Shown here: positions 7,348 through 15,449 of the stretch, one piece after another | Layout of the letters: each line of letters opens with the position of its first letter | How positions within the stretch are numbered: position 1 is the stretch's first letter | Assembly (NCBI GenBank): GCA_904420235.1 | Contig: CAJFUS010000073.1 | Span: 1-30,685 of the forward strand | Origin: Candidatus Neoanaerotignum tabaqchaliae | GTDB lineage: Bacteria > Bacillota > Clostridia > Lachnospirales > Anaerotignaceae | Reading direction: 5' to 3' | Length of the DNA stretch: 30,685 bases | Notes under the pieces: model-generated | Told to the model about the DNA's origin: nothing | The model's input: only the letters and a program-made list of their open reading frames with translations | Databases searched by the model: none | Translations under genes and position numbers: made by a program

Positions 7348-10300
7348 ATGTATTTAAAAGAACTTTGCCTGCATGGCTTTAAGTCGTTTCCAGATAAAGT
7401 ACGTCTTGAGTTTAAAGACGGCATAACCGCTGTTGTTGGACCAAACGGCAGCGGGAAAAGTAATATATCCGACGCCATAAGGTGGGTTTTGGGCGAGCAG
7501 AAAATAAGGAACCTGCGCGGTGATAAATTGGAGGACGTTATTTTTTCTGGAACCGACAGCAGAAAGCCTATAGGCTTTGCTGAGGTATCAATAACCCTTG
7601 ACAATGAGGATAAAATGATGTCTCTTGATTTTTCGGAAATTACAGTTAAGCGTACGGTGTTCCGCTCAGGTGAAAGTAAATATACGATAAATGGAACTCC
7701 TTGCAGGCTTAAAGACATAAACGAGCTTTTTATGGACACAGGAATAGGCAGGGAAGGATATTCAATAATAGGTCAAGGCAGAATTGACGAGATATTGAAC
7801 GCCAAAAGCGAAGACAGGAGACGGCTTTTTGAGGAGGCCGCCGGAATAGCAAAATACCGTTCAAGAAGGGCTGAGTCTTTAACTAAACTTGAGAGAGAAA
7901 GAGAAAATCTTTTAAGAATTAACGACATAATATCGGAAATAGAATCTGGCCTTGAGCCTCTTAAAATTCAAAGTGAGAACGCCCAAAAATATCTTGTTTT
8001 AAAAGAAAGACTTAGAAAATGCGACATAAGCCTTTTTTTTATAAAGGCTAAAAAAATTGATGAACAGGCAAAATCTACTGCCCATGAAGCAGAAATTTTG
8101 AAGAATGATATAGCCGAGAACAAAAAACAGCATGATAGGCTTAAAGACAAAAGAGACAGTCTTAAAGAAGCCGAAAAAGAGCTTGTTGAGGCAATAGAGT
8201 TTGACACATCGAAAATATCAAGGCTTTCCGCCGAGAAAGAACGTAAAAACGGAGATATACGTTTGCTGGAGGAACAAAGAGCAAACCTTAAGTATAGGCT
8301 TAAAGAAGCCGAAAATGATATACTTCAAGATTCCGAGAAGTCTGAGAGAATTAGTGCGGAGATTAATATTATTAAATCAAAAATAATGGCTTTTGATGTA
8401 AATATAGCCCATTTAAAATCAGCTTTAAGTTCTAAAGAAAACGAGTTTAATGACTTTAAAACTATTTTAAGCAAAAGCGAGGAAAAGCTTAATTGGTTTA
8501 AAAGTGACATATTTGAGAAAATGCGCGTTTCATCGGAGCTTAAAACCAAAATAGAAGGATTGAAGGCAAATATCAGTCAAACATCTGACAGAGTAAAAGA
8601 AAATGAAAGCATGACCGGCGTTCTTGAAGGAAAGCTTAAACAGGCAAGAGTGCATTTTATGCTTGTAAACAAGAAAATTTCCGAAACTGAAGACGAAATA
8701 AAAGCAAAAAATGACATTGTTTTAAAGCTTAAAGAAGAAAAAAATATAATTTCCCAAAAATTTTTGGCTTATGAGGACAAGCTTAGAAAATACAATTCGG
8801 AACTTTCTGTCGTAACATCAAAATACAGAGTACTTAACGAGATGAAAAACGATTTTGAGGGTTACTACAAAAGCGTTAAAGGCGTTCTTAAAGCCGGAAA
8901 AAGCGGAAGGTTGAACGGCATTTGCGGTGCTATTGGAGAGATTTTATCATCGCCTGAAAAATATGAAACGGCTGTTGAAATATCTCTTGGACAGTCAATA
9001 CAAAACATAGTAACCGAAGATGAGCTTTCGGCGAAATCTGCCATAGAGTATCTAAGGCTTAACAATTTAGGCAGAGCAACTTTTATGCCAATAAGCGTTA
9101 TGAAGGGAAGAAACATTGACGACGCTGAAAAGGAAAGAATATTAAATTACAGCGGAGTGCTTGGAATAGCGGTTGATGTGGTTGAGTTTGACAAAAGATA
9201 TTACGATGTAGTATCAAATCTTCTTGGAAGGATAATAATAGCGGAAAATATTGATTTTGCCCTTAAAGTATCGGCTTTAACAGGCAGGAAATATAAAATT
9301 GTCACGCTTAACGGCGATGTGGTAAATGCCGGAGGTTCAATGACCGGCGGAAGCATTTCTAAAAAAAGCTCCGGAATATTTGGAAGAAACAGGGAAATTG
9401 AGGAACTAATTTTAAAGGGCAAAGCTCTTAGGGAAGAAATTAAAAATGCTGAGTATAACTTAGACGATATAAAAGAAAGTCAAAAAGAAAACAATTTAAA
9501 ACTTTCCGATACAACCCTTCTTATACATAAACTTGAACTGGAACTTAAATCTTTTAATGAAGAACTTAAAACGGCTTCTGAAGATGTATCAGGATTTGAA
9601 TTGAGGTTGTCTAATGCTTCGGCTGAACTTAAGCTGTTTAATGAAAAAATGGAAAATGCCGGAATTGAACTGAAAAAATTAGAAAAACAAGCCGCAGAGG
9701 CCGAGGAGGACATTAAAAAATCCGACACCGAGATGACGGAGTATCAAAAAAATGTTGATATAGGCCGAAATAAAAGTGATTTTATTTTAAACGAGATTTC
9801 GGACATTAAAATAAAAATAACGTCGGCGGGACATGAGAAAGATGAGGCCGAAAGGGAAAAAGAACGCCTTGAGAGTGAGCTTTCGGCAAGTGAAAACCAA
9901 AAAATTGACAGCTTATCGCTTAAAGAGGAATATTTGCGAGGCATTGATGAAAAGGAAAAAGAGCTTGAAGAGTCTAAAAAAATTCTTTTTGATATAGAGG
10001 AGAATATTAAAAAAACTCAGGAAAGTTTTGAAAGCAATACCAATAAAAAAGAAACATGTAAAAAAGAGCTTGACGAAAAAGCAAAGTCTTGTGATGAGAC
10101 TGCTTTAACCATAGCGAAGCTGGAAAACACCGTTTTTAAATATGATACAAAGCTGGAGGCTTTGAATAGCCAAAAGGAGGAGCTTTTTAAGCAGGCTTGG
10201 GAAGATTATGAGATAACTTTTGAGAGTTCCAAAGAGTTTTATGACGAAAACATATCATACACTGAGCTTGAGAATTTGTCGGGAAGCATTAAAAATGAGA

Positions 10301-10941
10301 TTCGCTTGCTTGGAAATGTAAACACCGGCTCCATAGATGAATTTGCCAGAGTTAAGGGAAGGTATGATTTCCTATCAGAACAAAGAGACGACATAAAAAA
10401 AGCTGAGGAAAATCTTATACAAATTATAGACGACCTTGGAGAGCTTATGAAAAAACAGTTTTCAGAGCAGTTTGATGTTATATCAAGCAATTTTAATCAA
10501 GTGTTTAGAGAAATGTTCGGTGGCGGAAAAGCATATCTTAAGCTTTCGGATTCCTCTGACATACTTGAGAGCGGTATAGAAATTATAGCCCAGCCGCCCG
10601 GAAAAACAATGCAGAATATGCTTTTGTTGTCCGGAGGGGAAAGGGCTCTTACGGCCATAGCCATACTTTTTGCCATATTAAAAATGAAACCGTCGCCATT
10701 TTGTGTGCTTGACGAGATAGAGGCAGCCCTTGACGACGCCAATGTAAAAAGATTTGCCAACTATTTAAGAAATTTCTCAAAAGATACCCAGTTTATTGTT
10801 ATAAGCCACAGAAAGGGAACTATGGAAGCGGCCGACGTGCTTTACGGTGTTACAATGCAAGAAAAAGGAATATCAAAGGTTATATCGGTTAAATTTGATG
10901 ATATAAAAGAAAGCGGGGAGAGAGATGGGGTTTTTCAATAA
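7348..10941 (+). CDS. smc: Chromosome segregation protein SMC
   Basis: A 1197-residue condensin-type ATPase that extrudes DNA loops and organises the replicated chromosome, acting as a dimer with ScpA and ScpB. The head has Walker A GPNGSGKS (31-38), the signature LSGGE (1094-1098) and Walker B VLDE (1120-1123). Two long coiled-coil arms (about 165-505 and 680-1010) flank a hinge around 515-670 that ends in GGSMTGGS (662-669). Length is standard. The ATG follows GAGGTGCTTTT, 9 bp after rluD, and the 3' end overlaps ftsY by 17 bp. smc-ftsY pairing is usual in Firmicutes. rnc, which often precedes smc, is absent here. Confidence 0.98.
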   Translation: MYLKELCLHGFKSFPDKVRLEFKDGITAVVGPNGSGKSNISDAIRWVLGEQKIRNLRGDKLEDVIFSGTDSRKPIGFAEVSITLDNEDKMMSLDFSEITVKRTVFRSGESKYTINGTPCRLKDINELFMDTGIGREGYSIIGQGRIDEILNAKSEDRRRLFEEAAGIAKYRSRRAESLTKLERERENLLRINDIISEIESGLEPLKIQSENAQKYLVLKERLRKCDISLFFIKAKKIDEQAKSTAHEAEILKNDIAENKKQHDRLKDKRDSLKEAEKELVEAIEFDTSKISRLSAEKERKNGDIRLLEEQRANLKYRLKEAENDILQDSEKSERISAEINIIKSKIMAFDVNIAHLKSALSSKENEFNDFKTILSKSEEKLNWFKSDIFEKMRVSSELKTKIEGLKANISQTSDRVKENESMTGVLEGKLKQARVHFMLVNKKISETEDEIKAKNDIVLKLKEEKNIISQKFLAYEDKLRKYNSELSVVTSKYRVLNEMKNDFEGYYKSVKGVLKAGKSGRLNGICGAIGEILSSPEKYETAVEISLGQSIQNIVTEDELSAKSAIEYLRLNNLGRATFMPISVMKGRNIDDAEKERILNYSGVLGIAVDVVEFDKRYYDVVSNLLGRIIIAENIDFALKVSALTGRKYKIVTLNGDVVNAGGSMTGGSISKKSSGIFGRNREIEELILKGKALREEIKNAEYNLDDIKESQKENNLKLSDTTLLIHKLELELKSFNEELKTASEDVSGFELRLSNASAELKLFNEKMENAGIELKKLEKQAAEAEEDIKKSDTEMTEYQKNVDIGRNKSDFILNEISDIKIKITSAGHEKDEAEREKERLESELSASENQKIDSLSLKEEYLRGIDEKEKELEESKKILFDIEENIKKTQESFESNTNKKETCKKELDEKAKSCDETALTIAKLENTVFKYDTKLEALNSQKEELFKQAWEDYEITFESSKEFYDENISYTELENLSGSIKNEIRLLGNVNTGSIDEFARVKGRYDFLSEQRDDIKKAEENLIQIIDDLGELMKKQFSEQFDVISSNFNQVFREMFGGGKAYLKLSDSSDILESGIEIIAQPPGKTMQNMLLLSGGERALTAIAILFAILKMKPSPFCVLDEIEAALDDANVKRFANYLRNFSKDTQFIVISHRKGTMEAADVLYGVTMQEKGISKVISVKFDDIKESGERDGVFQ

Positions 10942-12244
10942 TATATTTAAAGGAAAGAAAAAAGACGACGAGCGTGATAATTCAGTAAACGAGTCGGTTG
11001 AAGCCGAGATTAGCGAAAGTTTAGAGAATAATGAGTTAATTGAAAATAATGATTTAGCCGATGAAGCGGCTGAGAATAGTGAAGCCGGTTTAGATAGCGG
11101 AGAAGAAATTGCTGTTAATAAAAATGCGGACGTATTTTATGATGAGAACACTGAGAACATTAATTTAAATGAAAACGGTGATACTGAAAGCATTCTGTTT
11201 AATGGGAGTGGTGCAGAAGATAGCAGTGAAAGTAAAGAAGACACAAAGAATGGAGAAACAGTTGAAAGCGTGGGCGAGAGCCGAGAAATTGAGAACAGTG
11301 AACAAAAAGATGACGCAACTGTAAAAAAAGGCTTTTTTGCCCGTTTGAAAGAAGGACTTGGAAAGACAAGAAAAAATATACTTGGCAGCGTTGACAGCGT
11401 TCTTGGAGCATTTACAAAGATAGATGAGGATTTGTTTGAGGAGCTTGAGGAAGCCCTTATAATGGCCGACTTGGGCGTTCAAACAACTATGGACATATGC
11501 GATAATTTAAGAAAGCGTGTTAAAAAAGAGGGCGTTACAGACCCGTCTCATATTAAAACAATGCTTTCGGAAGAAATAAGCGGCATATTGCTTGATGGCT
11601 GTGAAAGTGAATTTGAGCTTGAGACTCCTTCTGTTGTTCTTGTTATAGGTGTTAACGGCGTTGGAAAAACGACAACCATAGGGAAAATAGCGTCTCTTTA
11701 TAAAAGGGAAGGAAAAACAGTTATGCTGGCGGCAGCCGACACGTTTAGAGCGGCGGCCATAGACCAGCTTGCCATATGGGGAGAAAGATGCGGTGTTGAC
11801 GTTATAAAGCATGAGGAAAACTCTGACCCGGCCGCCGTTGTTTTTGACGCAGTTAACGCGGCCAAAAGCCGTAAAACCGACATACTTATTTGCGACACAG
11901 CCGGAAGACTTCATAATAAGAAAAATCTTATGGAGGAACTGAAAAAAATATCAAAGGTTATAGAACGGGAATATCCTCATGCTCACAAGGAGGTTTTTCT
12001 TGTGCTTGACGCCACAACAGGTCAAAATGCCCTTCAGCAGGCCAAGCTTTTTAAAGAGGCGGCTGATATAACGGGAATAGTGCTTACAAAGCTTGACGGA
12101 ACGGCTAAAGGCGGAATTGTTGTGGCAATAAAGTCTGAGCTTAAGATACCAGTAAGGTTTATAGGCGTTGGAGAGGGTATTGACGACCTTCAAAAATTCG
12201 ACGCAGAAAGCTTTTCAAAAGCTCTTTTTGAGAATGATAAATAA
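10925..12244 (+). CDS. ftsY: Signal recognition particle receptor FtsY
   Basis: A 439-residue SRP receptor GTPase that docks Ffh-bound ribosomes at the membrane translocon. The NG domain holds G1 GVNGVGKT (242-249), DTFRAAA, DTAGRLHNKKNL and TKLDGTAKGG. It is preceded by an unusually long acidic, Asn/Glu-rich region (about 14-133). Two short basic-hydrophobic segments, MGFFNNIFKGKKK at the N-terminus and KKGFFARLKEGLGK at 134-147, look like two membrane-targeting helices, as described for E. coli FtsY; Bacillus FtsY has a much shorter front part. The start lies inside smc (17-bp overlap, other frame), with GCGGGGAGAG just upstream as ribosome-binding site. Confidence 0.97.
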   Translation: MGFFNNIFKGKKKDDERDNSVNESVEAEISESLENNELIENNDLADEAAENSEAGLDSGEEIAVNKNADVFYDENTENINLNENGDTESILFNGSGAEDSSESKEDTKNGETVESVGESREIENSEQKDDATVKKGFFARLKEGLGKTRKNILGSVDSVLGAFTKIDEDLFEELEEALIMADLGVQTTMDICDNLRKRVKKEGVTDPSHIKTMLSEEISGILLDGCESEFELETPSVVLVIGVNGVGKTTTIGKIASLYKREGKTVMLAAADTFRAAAIDQLAIWGERCGVDVIKHEENSDPAAVVFDAVNAAKSRKTDILICDTAGRLHNKKNLMEELKKISKVIEREYPHAHKEVFLVLDATTGQNALQQAKLFKEAADITGIVLTKLDGTAKGGIVVAIKSELKIPVRFIGVGEGIDDLQKFDAESFSKALFENDK

Positions 12245-12268
12245 AACTTTATTGTGTGTTAAAAAGTT
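12245..12268 (+). terminator. Weak A/T stem-loop after ftsY
   Basis: AACTTT (12245-12250) can pair with AAAGTT (12263-12268), and six T follow at 12273-12278. The stem has one G/C pair only, so termination would be inefficient. It may mark the end of the smc-ftsY transcript. Confidence 0.3.
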
Positions 12269-12346
12269 ATATTTTTTAGGCTTTTGTTAGAGGATAGCCG
12301 TAATTTTGTGTTTAAGTATTTTATTTTTAAAAGTTATCGGCAACAA

Positions 12347-12416
12347 TATTTTTTAAGTAAATAAAAATCTGTTTTACGAGTTTTTACGGCGGAAATGATT
12401 TTTTACTTAAAAAATA
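12347..12416. repeat. Long A/T-rich hairpin in the ftsY-ylxM gap
   Basis: This is the main structure in the 341-bp gap 12245-12585, which has no gene on either strand. A perfect 15-bp inverted repeat, TATTTTTTAAGTAAA (12347-12361) and TTTACTTAAAAAATA (12402-12416), continues after a 3-nt bulge with AAATC (12365-12369) and GATTT (12397-12401). The loop of 27 nt contains two near copies of TTTTACG. No T-run follows on either strand, so it is not a standard terminator. It could be an mRNA 3' stabiliser, a small structured RNA, or a protein-binding palindrome. Confidence 0.6.
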
Positions 12417-12495
12417 GGAAGGGAAATTGTATTTAAAGAAAACTTTTGAATTTTATGTTTCATTTTAAAATTTTAGATTTGTAAAGGGAAAATAC

Positions 12496-12524
12496 TTGAC
12501 AAAGCTGTTAAAATAAGTTATCAT
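12496..12524 (+). promoter_or_regulatory. Sigma-A-type promoter of ylxM-ffh
   Basis: A perfect -35 TTGACA (12496-12501), a 17-bp spacer and -10 TATCAT (12519-12524) form the clearest housekeeping promoter in the window. Transcription would start near 12531, giving a leader of about 55 nt before the ylxM ATG. It should drive ylxM-ffh-rpsP-khpA. Confidence 0.85.
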
Positions 12525-12531
12525 ATCAACC

Positions 12532-12578
12532 TGTAAAGCATTTTTACTTTACACAATATTTAAATGCTTTATAGAGGT
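12532..12578 (+). promoter_or_regulatory. Leader with two competing hairpins before ylxM
   Basis: TGTAAAG (12532-12538) pairs with CTTTACA (12547-12553), a 7-bp stem with an 8-nt loop. Alternatively TAAAGCATTT (12534-12543) pairs perfectly with AAATGCTTTA (12562-12571), a 10-bp stem with an 18-nt loop. The two use the same 5' bases and exclude each other. The longer stem ends one base before the ribosome-binding site AGAGGT (12573-12578). A post-transcriptional switch is an inference. Confidence 0.5.
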
Positions 12579-12585
12579 AGCTGAT

Positions 12586-12939
12586 ATGGACGATATTTTA
12601 AAGGCCACGCTTTTATATGATTTTTATGGAGAGCTGCTTACAGAAAAACAAAAAATGATTTTTGAGTACTATTATCTTAACGACATGTCTCTTTCGGAAA
12701 TAGGCGAAAGCCTTGAAATAAGCCGTCAGGCTGTTAGGGATTTGCTTAAAAGGACAGAGCACATACTTCTTGAGTATGAAAATAAGCTTTGCCTTGTTGA
12801 TAAATTTATGGCTCAAAAGCAATCTGTAAGGCTTATTAAAAAACTGGCTTCCGAATTAAAGGATACATGCCGGCTTGACGAGCTTTCTGTTAAAAAGGTA
12901 GAAAAGATTATGGAAATTGCTGACGATATTTTAGATTAG
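12586..12939 (+). CDS. ylxM: YlxM-type SRP-associated helix-turn-helix protein
   Basis: A 117-residue protein of the UPF0122/YlxM family. A helix-turn-helix like sigma factor region 4 lies at about residues 35-57 (SLSEIGESLEISRQAVRDLLKR), preceded by the family's LLYDFYGELLTEKQKMIFEYYY and followed by a helical tail. In streptococci, YlxM has been reported to bind SRP components and modulate Ffh activity; the DNA-binding-like fold may serve RNA or protein binding. It lies 10 bp upstream of ffh, the usual pairing in Gram-positives. Its own leader carries a strong promoter and possible hairpin switch, so it may set expression of the whole SRP operon. Confidence 0.95.
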   Translation: MDDILKATLLYDFYGELLTEKQKMIFEYYYLNDMSLSEIGESLEISRQAVRDLLKRTEHILLEYENKLCLVDKFMAQKQSVRLIKKLASELKDTCRLDELSVKKVEKIMEIADDILD

Positions 12940-12949
12940 GAGGTTTCCT

Positions 12950-14293
12950 ATGGCATTTGAAAATCTTTCCAATAAGCTTCAGGAAGTTTTTAAACAACTG
13001 CGCGGAAAGGGAAAACTTACGGAAGCTGATGTTAAAGCGGCTATGCGTGAGGTTAAAATAGCTCTTCTTGAGGCTGACGTTAATTTTAAAATAGTTAAGG
13101 AATTTATTAAAAAGGTTACCGAAAGAGCTGTTGGCAGCGAGGTTATGGAAAGCCTTACTCCAGGACAGCAGGTTATAAAAATAGTAAACGAGGAGCTTAT
13201 AGCTCTTATGGGCAGCACCCAAAGTAAGCTCACATTCGCCTCACACGGCCCAACGGTTTACATGATGGTTGGTCTTCAGGGTGCAGGAAAAACCACTACT
13301 AGTGGAAAACTGGCGGGACTTTTAAGAAAATCAGGCAAAAGACCATTGCTTGTTGCCTGCGATATTTACAGGCCAGCGGCTATAAAACAGCTTCAGGTAG
13401 TTGGAAAAACCTATGACATACCGGTTTTTGAAATGGGTGATAAAGTAAGCCCTGTGGAAATTTCCAAAAAAGCCGTAGAATACGCAAGAGACAATAAAAA
13501 CGATGTTATACTTATAGATACAGCCGGACGCCTTCATATAAATGAGGAGCTTATGGACGAGCTTAAGGATATTAAGGACGCCGTAAAGCCTCAGGAAATA
13601 TTGCTTGTTGTTGATGCCATGACTGGACAGGACGCGGTTACTGTTGCAGAGGGATTTGACGGACAGCTTGGAATTGACGGTATAATACTTACTAAACTGG
13701 ACGGCGACGCCAGAGGCGGAGCGGCACTTTCGGTTAGAAGTGTTACAAACAAACCTATAAAATATATTGGAATGGGTGAAAAGCTTGAGGACCTTGAGCC
13801 TTTTTACCCTGACAGAATGGCTTCAAGGATATTGGGAATGGGCGATGTTCTCTCTCTTATTGAGAAGGCACAGCAAAATATAGATGCTAAAGAAGCCGCA
13901 GAAATGGAGAAAAAACTTAGGGAAAATGATTTTACCCTTGAGGATTTTCTTTCCCAAATGCGTAAAATACGAAAAATGGGACCGCTTAAAGACCTTTTGG
14001 GAATGATGCCGGGAATGAATCAGCTTAACATGGATGCCCTTAATAATGTTGATGCCGAAAAGGAAATGGCCCATGTTGAGGCTATAATACTTTCGATGAC
14101 AAAAGCTGAAAGAAATAATCCGTCTATGCTTAACGGACCAAGAAAAAAGCGTATAGCTCTTGGAAGCGGCAGAAGCATAGCCGAGGTAAACAGGCTTATT
14201 AAGCAGTTTGATGAAATGAAAAAAATGATGAAACAGCTCAATGCAATGCAAAAAGGCAGAAAAGGAAAATTTAAACTTCCTTTTGGCTTTTAG
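12950..14293 (+). CDS. ffh: Signal recognition particle protein Ffh
   Basis: A 447-residue SRP54-type GTPase that binds signal sequences on nascent chains together with SRP RNA and delivers them to FtsY. The N domain (about 1-95) is followed by the G domain with G1 GLQGAGKT (108-115), CDIYRPAAIKQL, DTAGRLHINEELMDEL and TKLDGDARGGAALS. The C-terminal M domain (about 300-447) carries methionine-rich helices for signal peptides (KIRKMGPLKDLLGMMPGM) and the RNA-binding RKKRIALGSGRSIAEVNRL. Length is standard. A strong TAGGAGG site precedes the ATG. SRP RNA is not encoded in this window. Confidence 0.98.
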   Translation: MAFENLSNKLQEVFKQLRGKGKLTEADVKAAMREVKIALLEADVNFKIVKEFIKKVTERAVGSEVMESLTPGQQVIKIVNEELIALMGSTQSKLTFASHGPTVYMMVGLQGAGKTTTSGKLAGLLRKSGKRPLLVACDIYRPAAIKQLQVVGKTYDIPVFEMGDKVSPVEISKKAVEYARDNKNDVILIDTAGRLHINEELMDELKDIKDAVKPQEILLVVDAMTGQDAVTVAEGFDGQLGIDGIILTKLDGDARGGAALSVRSVTNKPIKYIGMGEKLEDLEPFYPDRMASRILGMGDVLSLIEKAQQNIDAKEAAEMEKKLRENDFTLEDFLSQMRKIRKMGPLKDLLGMMPGMNQLNMDALNNVDAEKEMAHVEAIILSMTKAERNNPSMLNGPRKKRIALGSGRSIAEVNRLIKQFDEMKKMMKQLNAMQKGRKGKFKLPFGF

Positions 14294-14329
14294 ATAAAAA
14301 GTTATGAATTTTATGGGAGGTGAATTTTA

Positions 14330-14578
14330 ATGTCAGTAAGAATTAGATTAAAAAGATTAGGCGCTAAAAAGGCTCCATTTTATAGAATTGTAGTTGCTGA
14401 TTCAAGAACAGCCAGAAACGGCAAATCAATAGCTGAAATCGGATACTTCAATCCAACAACAGAGCCAGCCGACATCAAAGTTGACGCTGAGGCCGCTGCT
14501 AAGTGGATTGCCAATGGAGCGCAGCCATCTGATACGGTTAGGGCTATATTAAAAAAAGCCGGCGTTATCAAGGATTGA
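14330..14578 (+). CDS. rpsP: 30S ribosomal protein S16
   Basis: An 82-residue S16, a small-subunit protein that binds 16S rRNA early in assembly. The sequence has the full family pattern: MSVRIRLKRLGAKKAPFYRI, VVADSRTARNGKSIAEIGYF, NPTT, then a helix with AAKWIANGAQPSDTVRAIL. The ATG follows GGGAGGTGAATTTTA. Codon use shifts slightly toward C-ending codons (ATC, GGC), as expected for a highly expressed ribosomal gene. ffh-rpsP-khpA-rimM-trmD is a widely conserved order. Confidence 0.98.
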   Translation: MSVRIRLKRLGAKKAPFYRIVVADSRTARNGKSIAEIGYFNPTTEPADIKVDAEAAAKWIANGAQPSDTVRAILKKAGVIKD

Positions 14579-14605
14579 TTTTTCTTCTTCCTCAGGAGGA
14601 TGCTT

Positions 14606-14836
14606 ATGAAAGAATTACTGGAGGTTATCGCTAAAAACCTTGTTGACCACCCAGAACAGGTTAAAGTTACCGAAACTCAAGGAGAAAAATCTCTTGTTCT
14701 TGAGCTTAAGGTTGCGCCTGAGGATATGGGCAAAGTAATAGGCAAACAAGGAAGAATTGCGAAAGCTATCCGAACTGTTGTTAAGGCAGCGGCTGTCCAT
14801 GAGGATAAGCATATCGTTGTTGAGATAGTACAGTAA
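14606..14836 (+). CDS. khpA: KH-domain RNA-binding protein KhpA
   Basis: A 76-residue single KH domain protein with the nucleic-acid-binding GxxG loop at residues 46-49 (VIGKQGRIAKAIRTVV). KhpA pairs with KhpB (Jag) as a global RNA-binding partner affecting cell division and elongation in streptococci and other Gram-positives. The start is set to the ATG at 14606: the upstream in-frame ATG at 14600 directly abuts the AGGAGG ribosome-binding site (14594-14599), while 14606 has a 6-nt spacing. The older names are YlqC or UPF0109. The terminator behind it closes the SRP operon. Confidence 0.95.
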   Translation: MKELLEVIAKNLVDHPEQVKVTETQGEKSLVLELKVAPEDMGKVIGKQGRIAKAIRTVVKAAAVHEDKHIVVEIVQ

Positions 14837-14843
14837 ACATTTA

Positions 14844-14872
14844 AAGCCGCGGTTTTATAATCGCGGTTTTTT
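14844..14872 (+). terminator. Intrinsic terminator after khpA
   Basis: AAGCCGCG (14844-14851) pairs with CGCGGTTT (14862-14869), including one G-T pair, with a 10-nt loop. The T-run extends from 14867 to 14872. It lies 8 bp after the khpA stop and separates the SRP/S16 operon from rimM. Confidence 0.85.
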
Positions 14873-14938
14873 GTTATATATAATAAATTTGAAGCTTAAC
14901 ATAATTTTTAATATGTTTTACATAAAGGAGGGCTTTTT

Positions 14939-15448
14939 TTGGGACACTTTTGCATAGGAAAAATTACTGGAACCCATGGAATAAGGGGTACTTTAAAAGT
15001 TTTTCCAACAACGGACGACCCAAAACGCTTTGAGCTTCTTGACGAGGCCATATTTGATTTGAAGGGGAAAAAAGAAATTTTTAAAATAAAAAAAGCCGCG
15101 TACCACAAGAATATGGTCCTGCTTACCGTTGATGGCATAGACGATATAAACATTGCTGAAAAATATAAAGGCGCAAGTATACTTATTACGGACGACAAAG
15201 CCATTCCTCTTGAAGAGGACGAGTACTACGCAAGGGATTTGTATGATATGGACGTATACAATGAAAAGGGCGATAAAATAGGCGTTATTGATGACATATT
15301 TTTTACGGCTGCCAATGACGTTTATGTTGTTAAAACAGACGACAATCCCAAAAATAATATACTTGTTCCGGCTATTAAAGACTGCATTTTAAGTGTTGAT
15401 GTTAAAGAAAGAAAAATGGTTATACATCTTTTGGAGGGCATGGCTTAA
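14939..15448 (+). CDS. rimM: Ribosome maturation factor RimM
   Basis: A 169-residue 16S rRNA processing factor that binds S19 and helps fold the head of the 30S subunit. The N-terminal domain starts GHFCIGKITGTHGIRGTLKVFPTTDDPKRF. A PRC-barrel follows from about residue 95 (YYARDLYDMDVYNEKGDKIGVIDDIFFTAANDVYVV, and NILVPAIKDCILSVDV). The TTG start follows AAGGAGGG with 6 nt of spacing; there is no better ATG. It lies 15 nt upstream of the trmD Shine-Dalgarno-to-start distance and the two genes are separated by a single base, so they are almost certainly cotranslated. Confidence 0.95.
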   Translation: MGHFCIGKITGTHGIRGTLKVFPTTDDPKRFELLDEAIFDLKGKKEIFKIKKAAYHKNMVLLTVDGIDDINIAEKYKGASILITDDKAIPLEEDEYYARDLYDMDVYNEKGDKIGVIDDIFFTAANDVYVVKTDDNPKNNILVPAIKDCILSVDVKERKMVIHLLEGMA

Positions 15449-15449
15449 T

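Noticed and set aside
12245..12585. Riboswitch or T-box in the ftsY-ylxM gap
   Set aside because: No T-box sequence, conserved riboswitch core or terminator/antiterminator pair is seen, and the promoter at 12496-12524 leaves a leader of only about 55 nt.
14600..14605. Upstream ATG for khpA
   Set aside because: It directly abuts the AGGAGG ribosome-binding site, leaving no room for initiation; ATG 14606 has correct spacing.
15393..15449. Longer TrmD start inside rimM
   Set aside because: The 19 extra residues are the out-of-frame reading of the rimM end and precede the standard TrmD N-terminus MNFHVLTLFPEMI.
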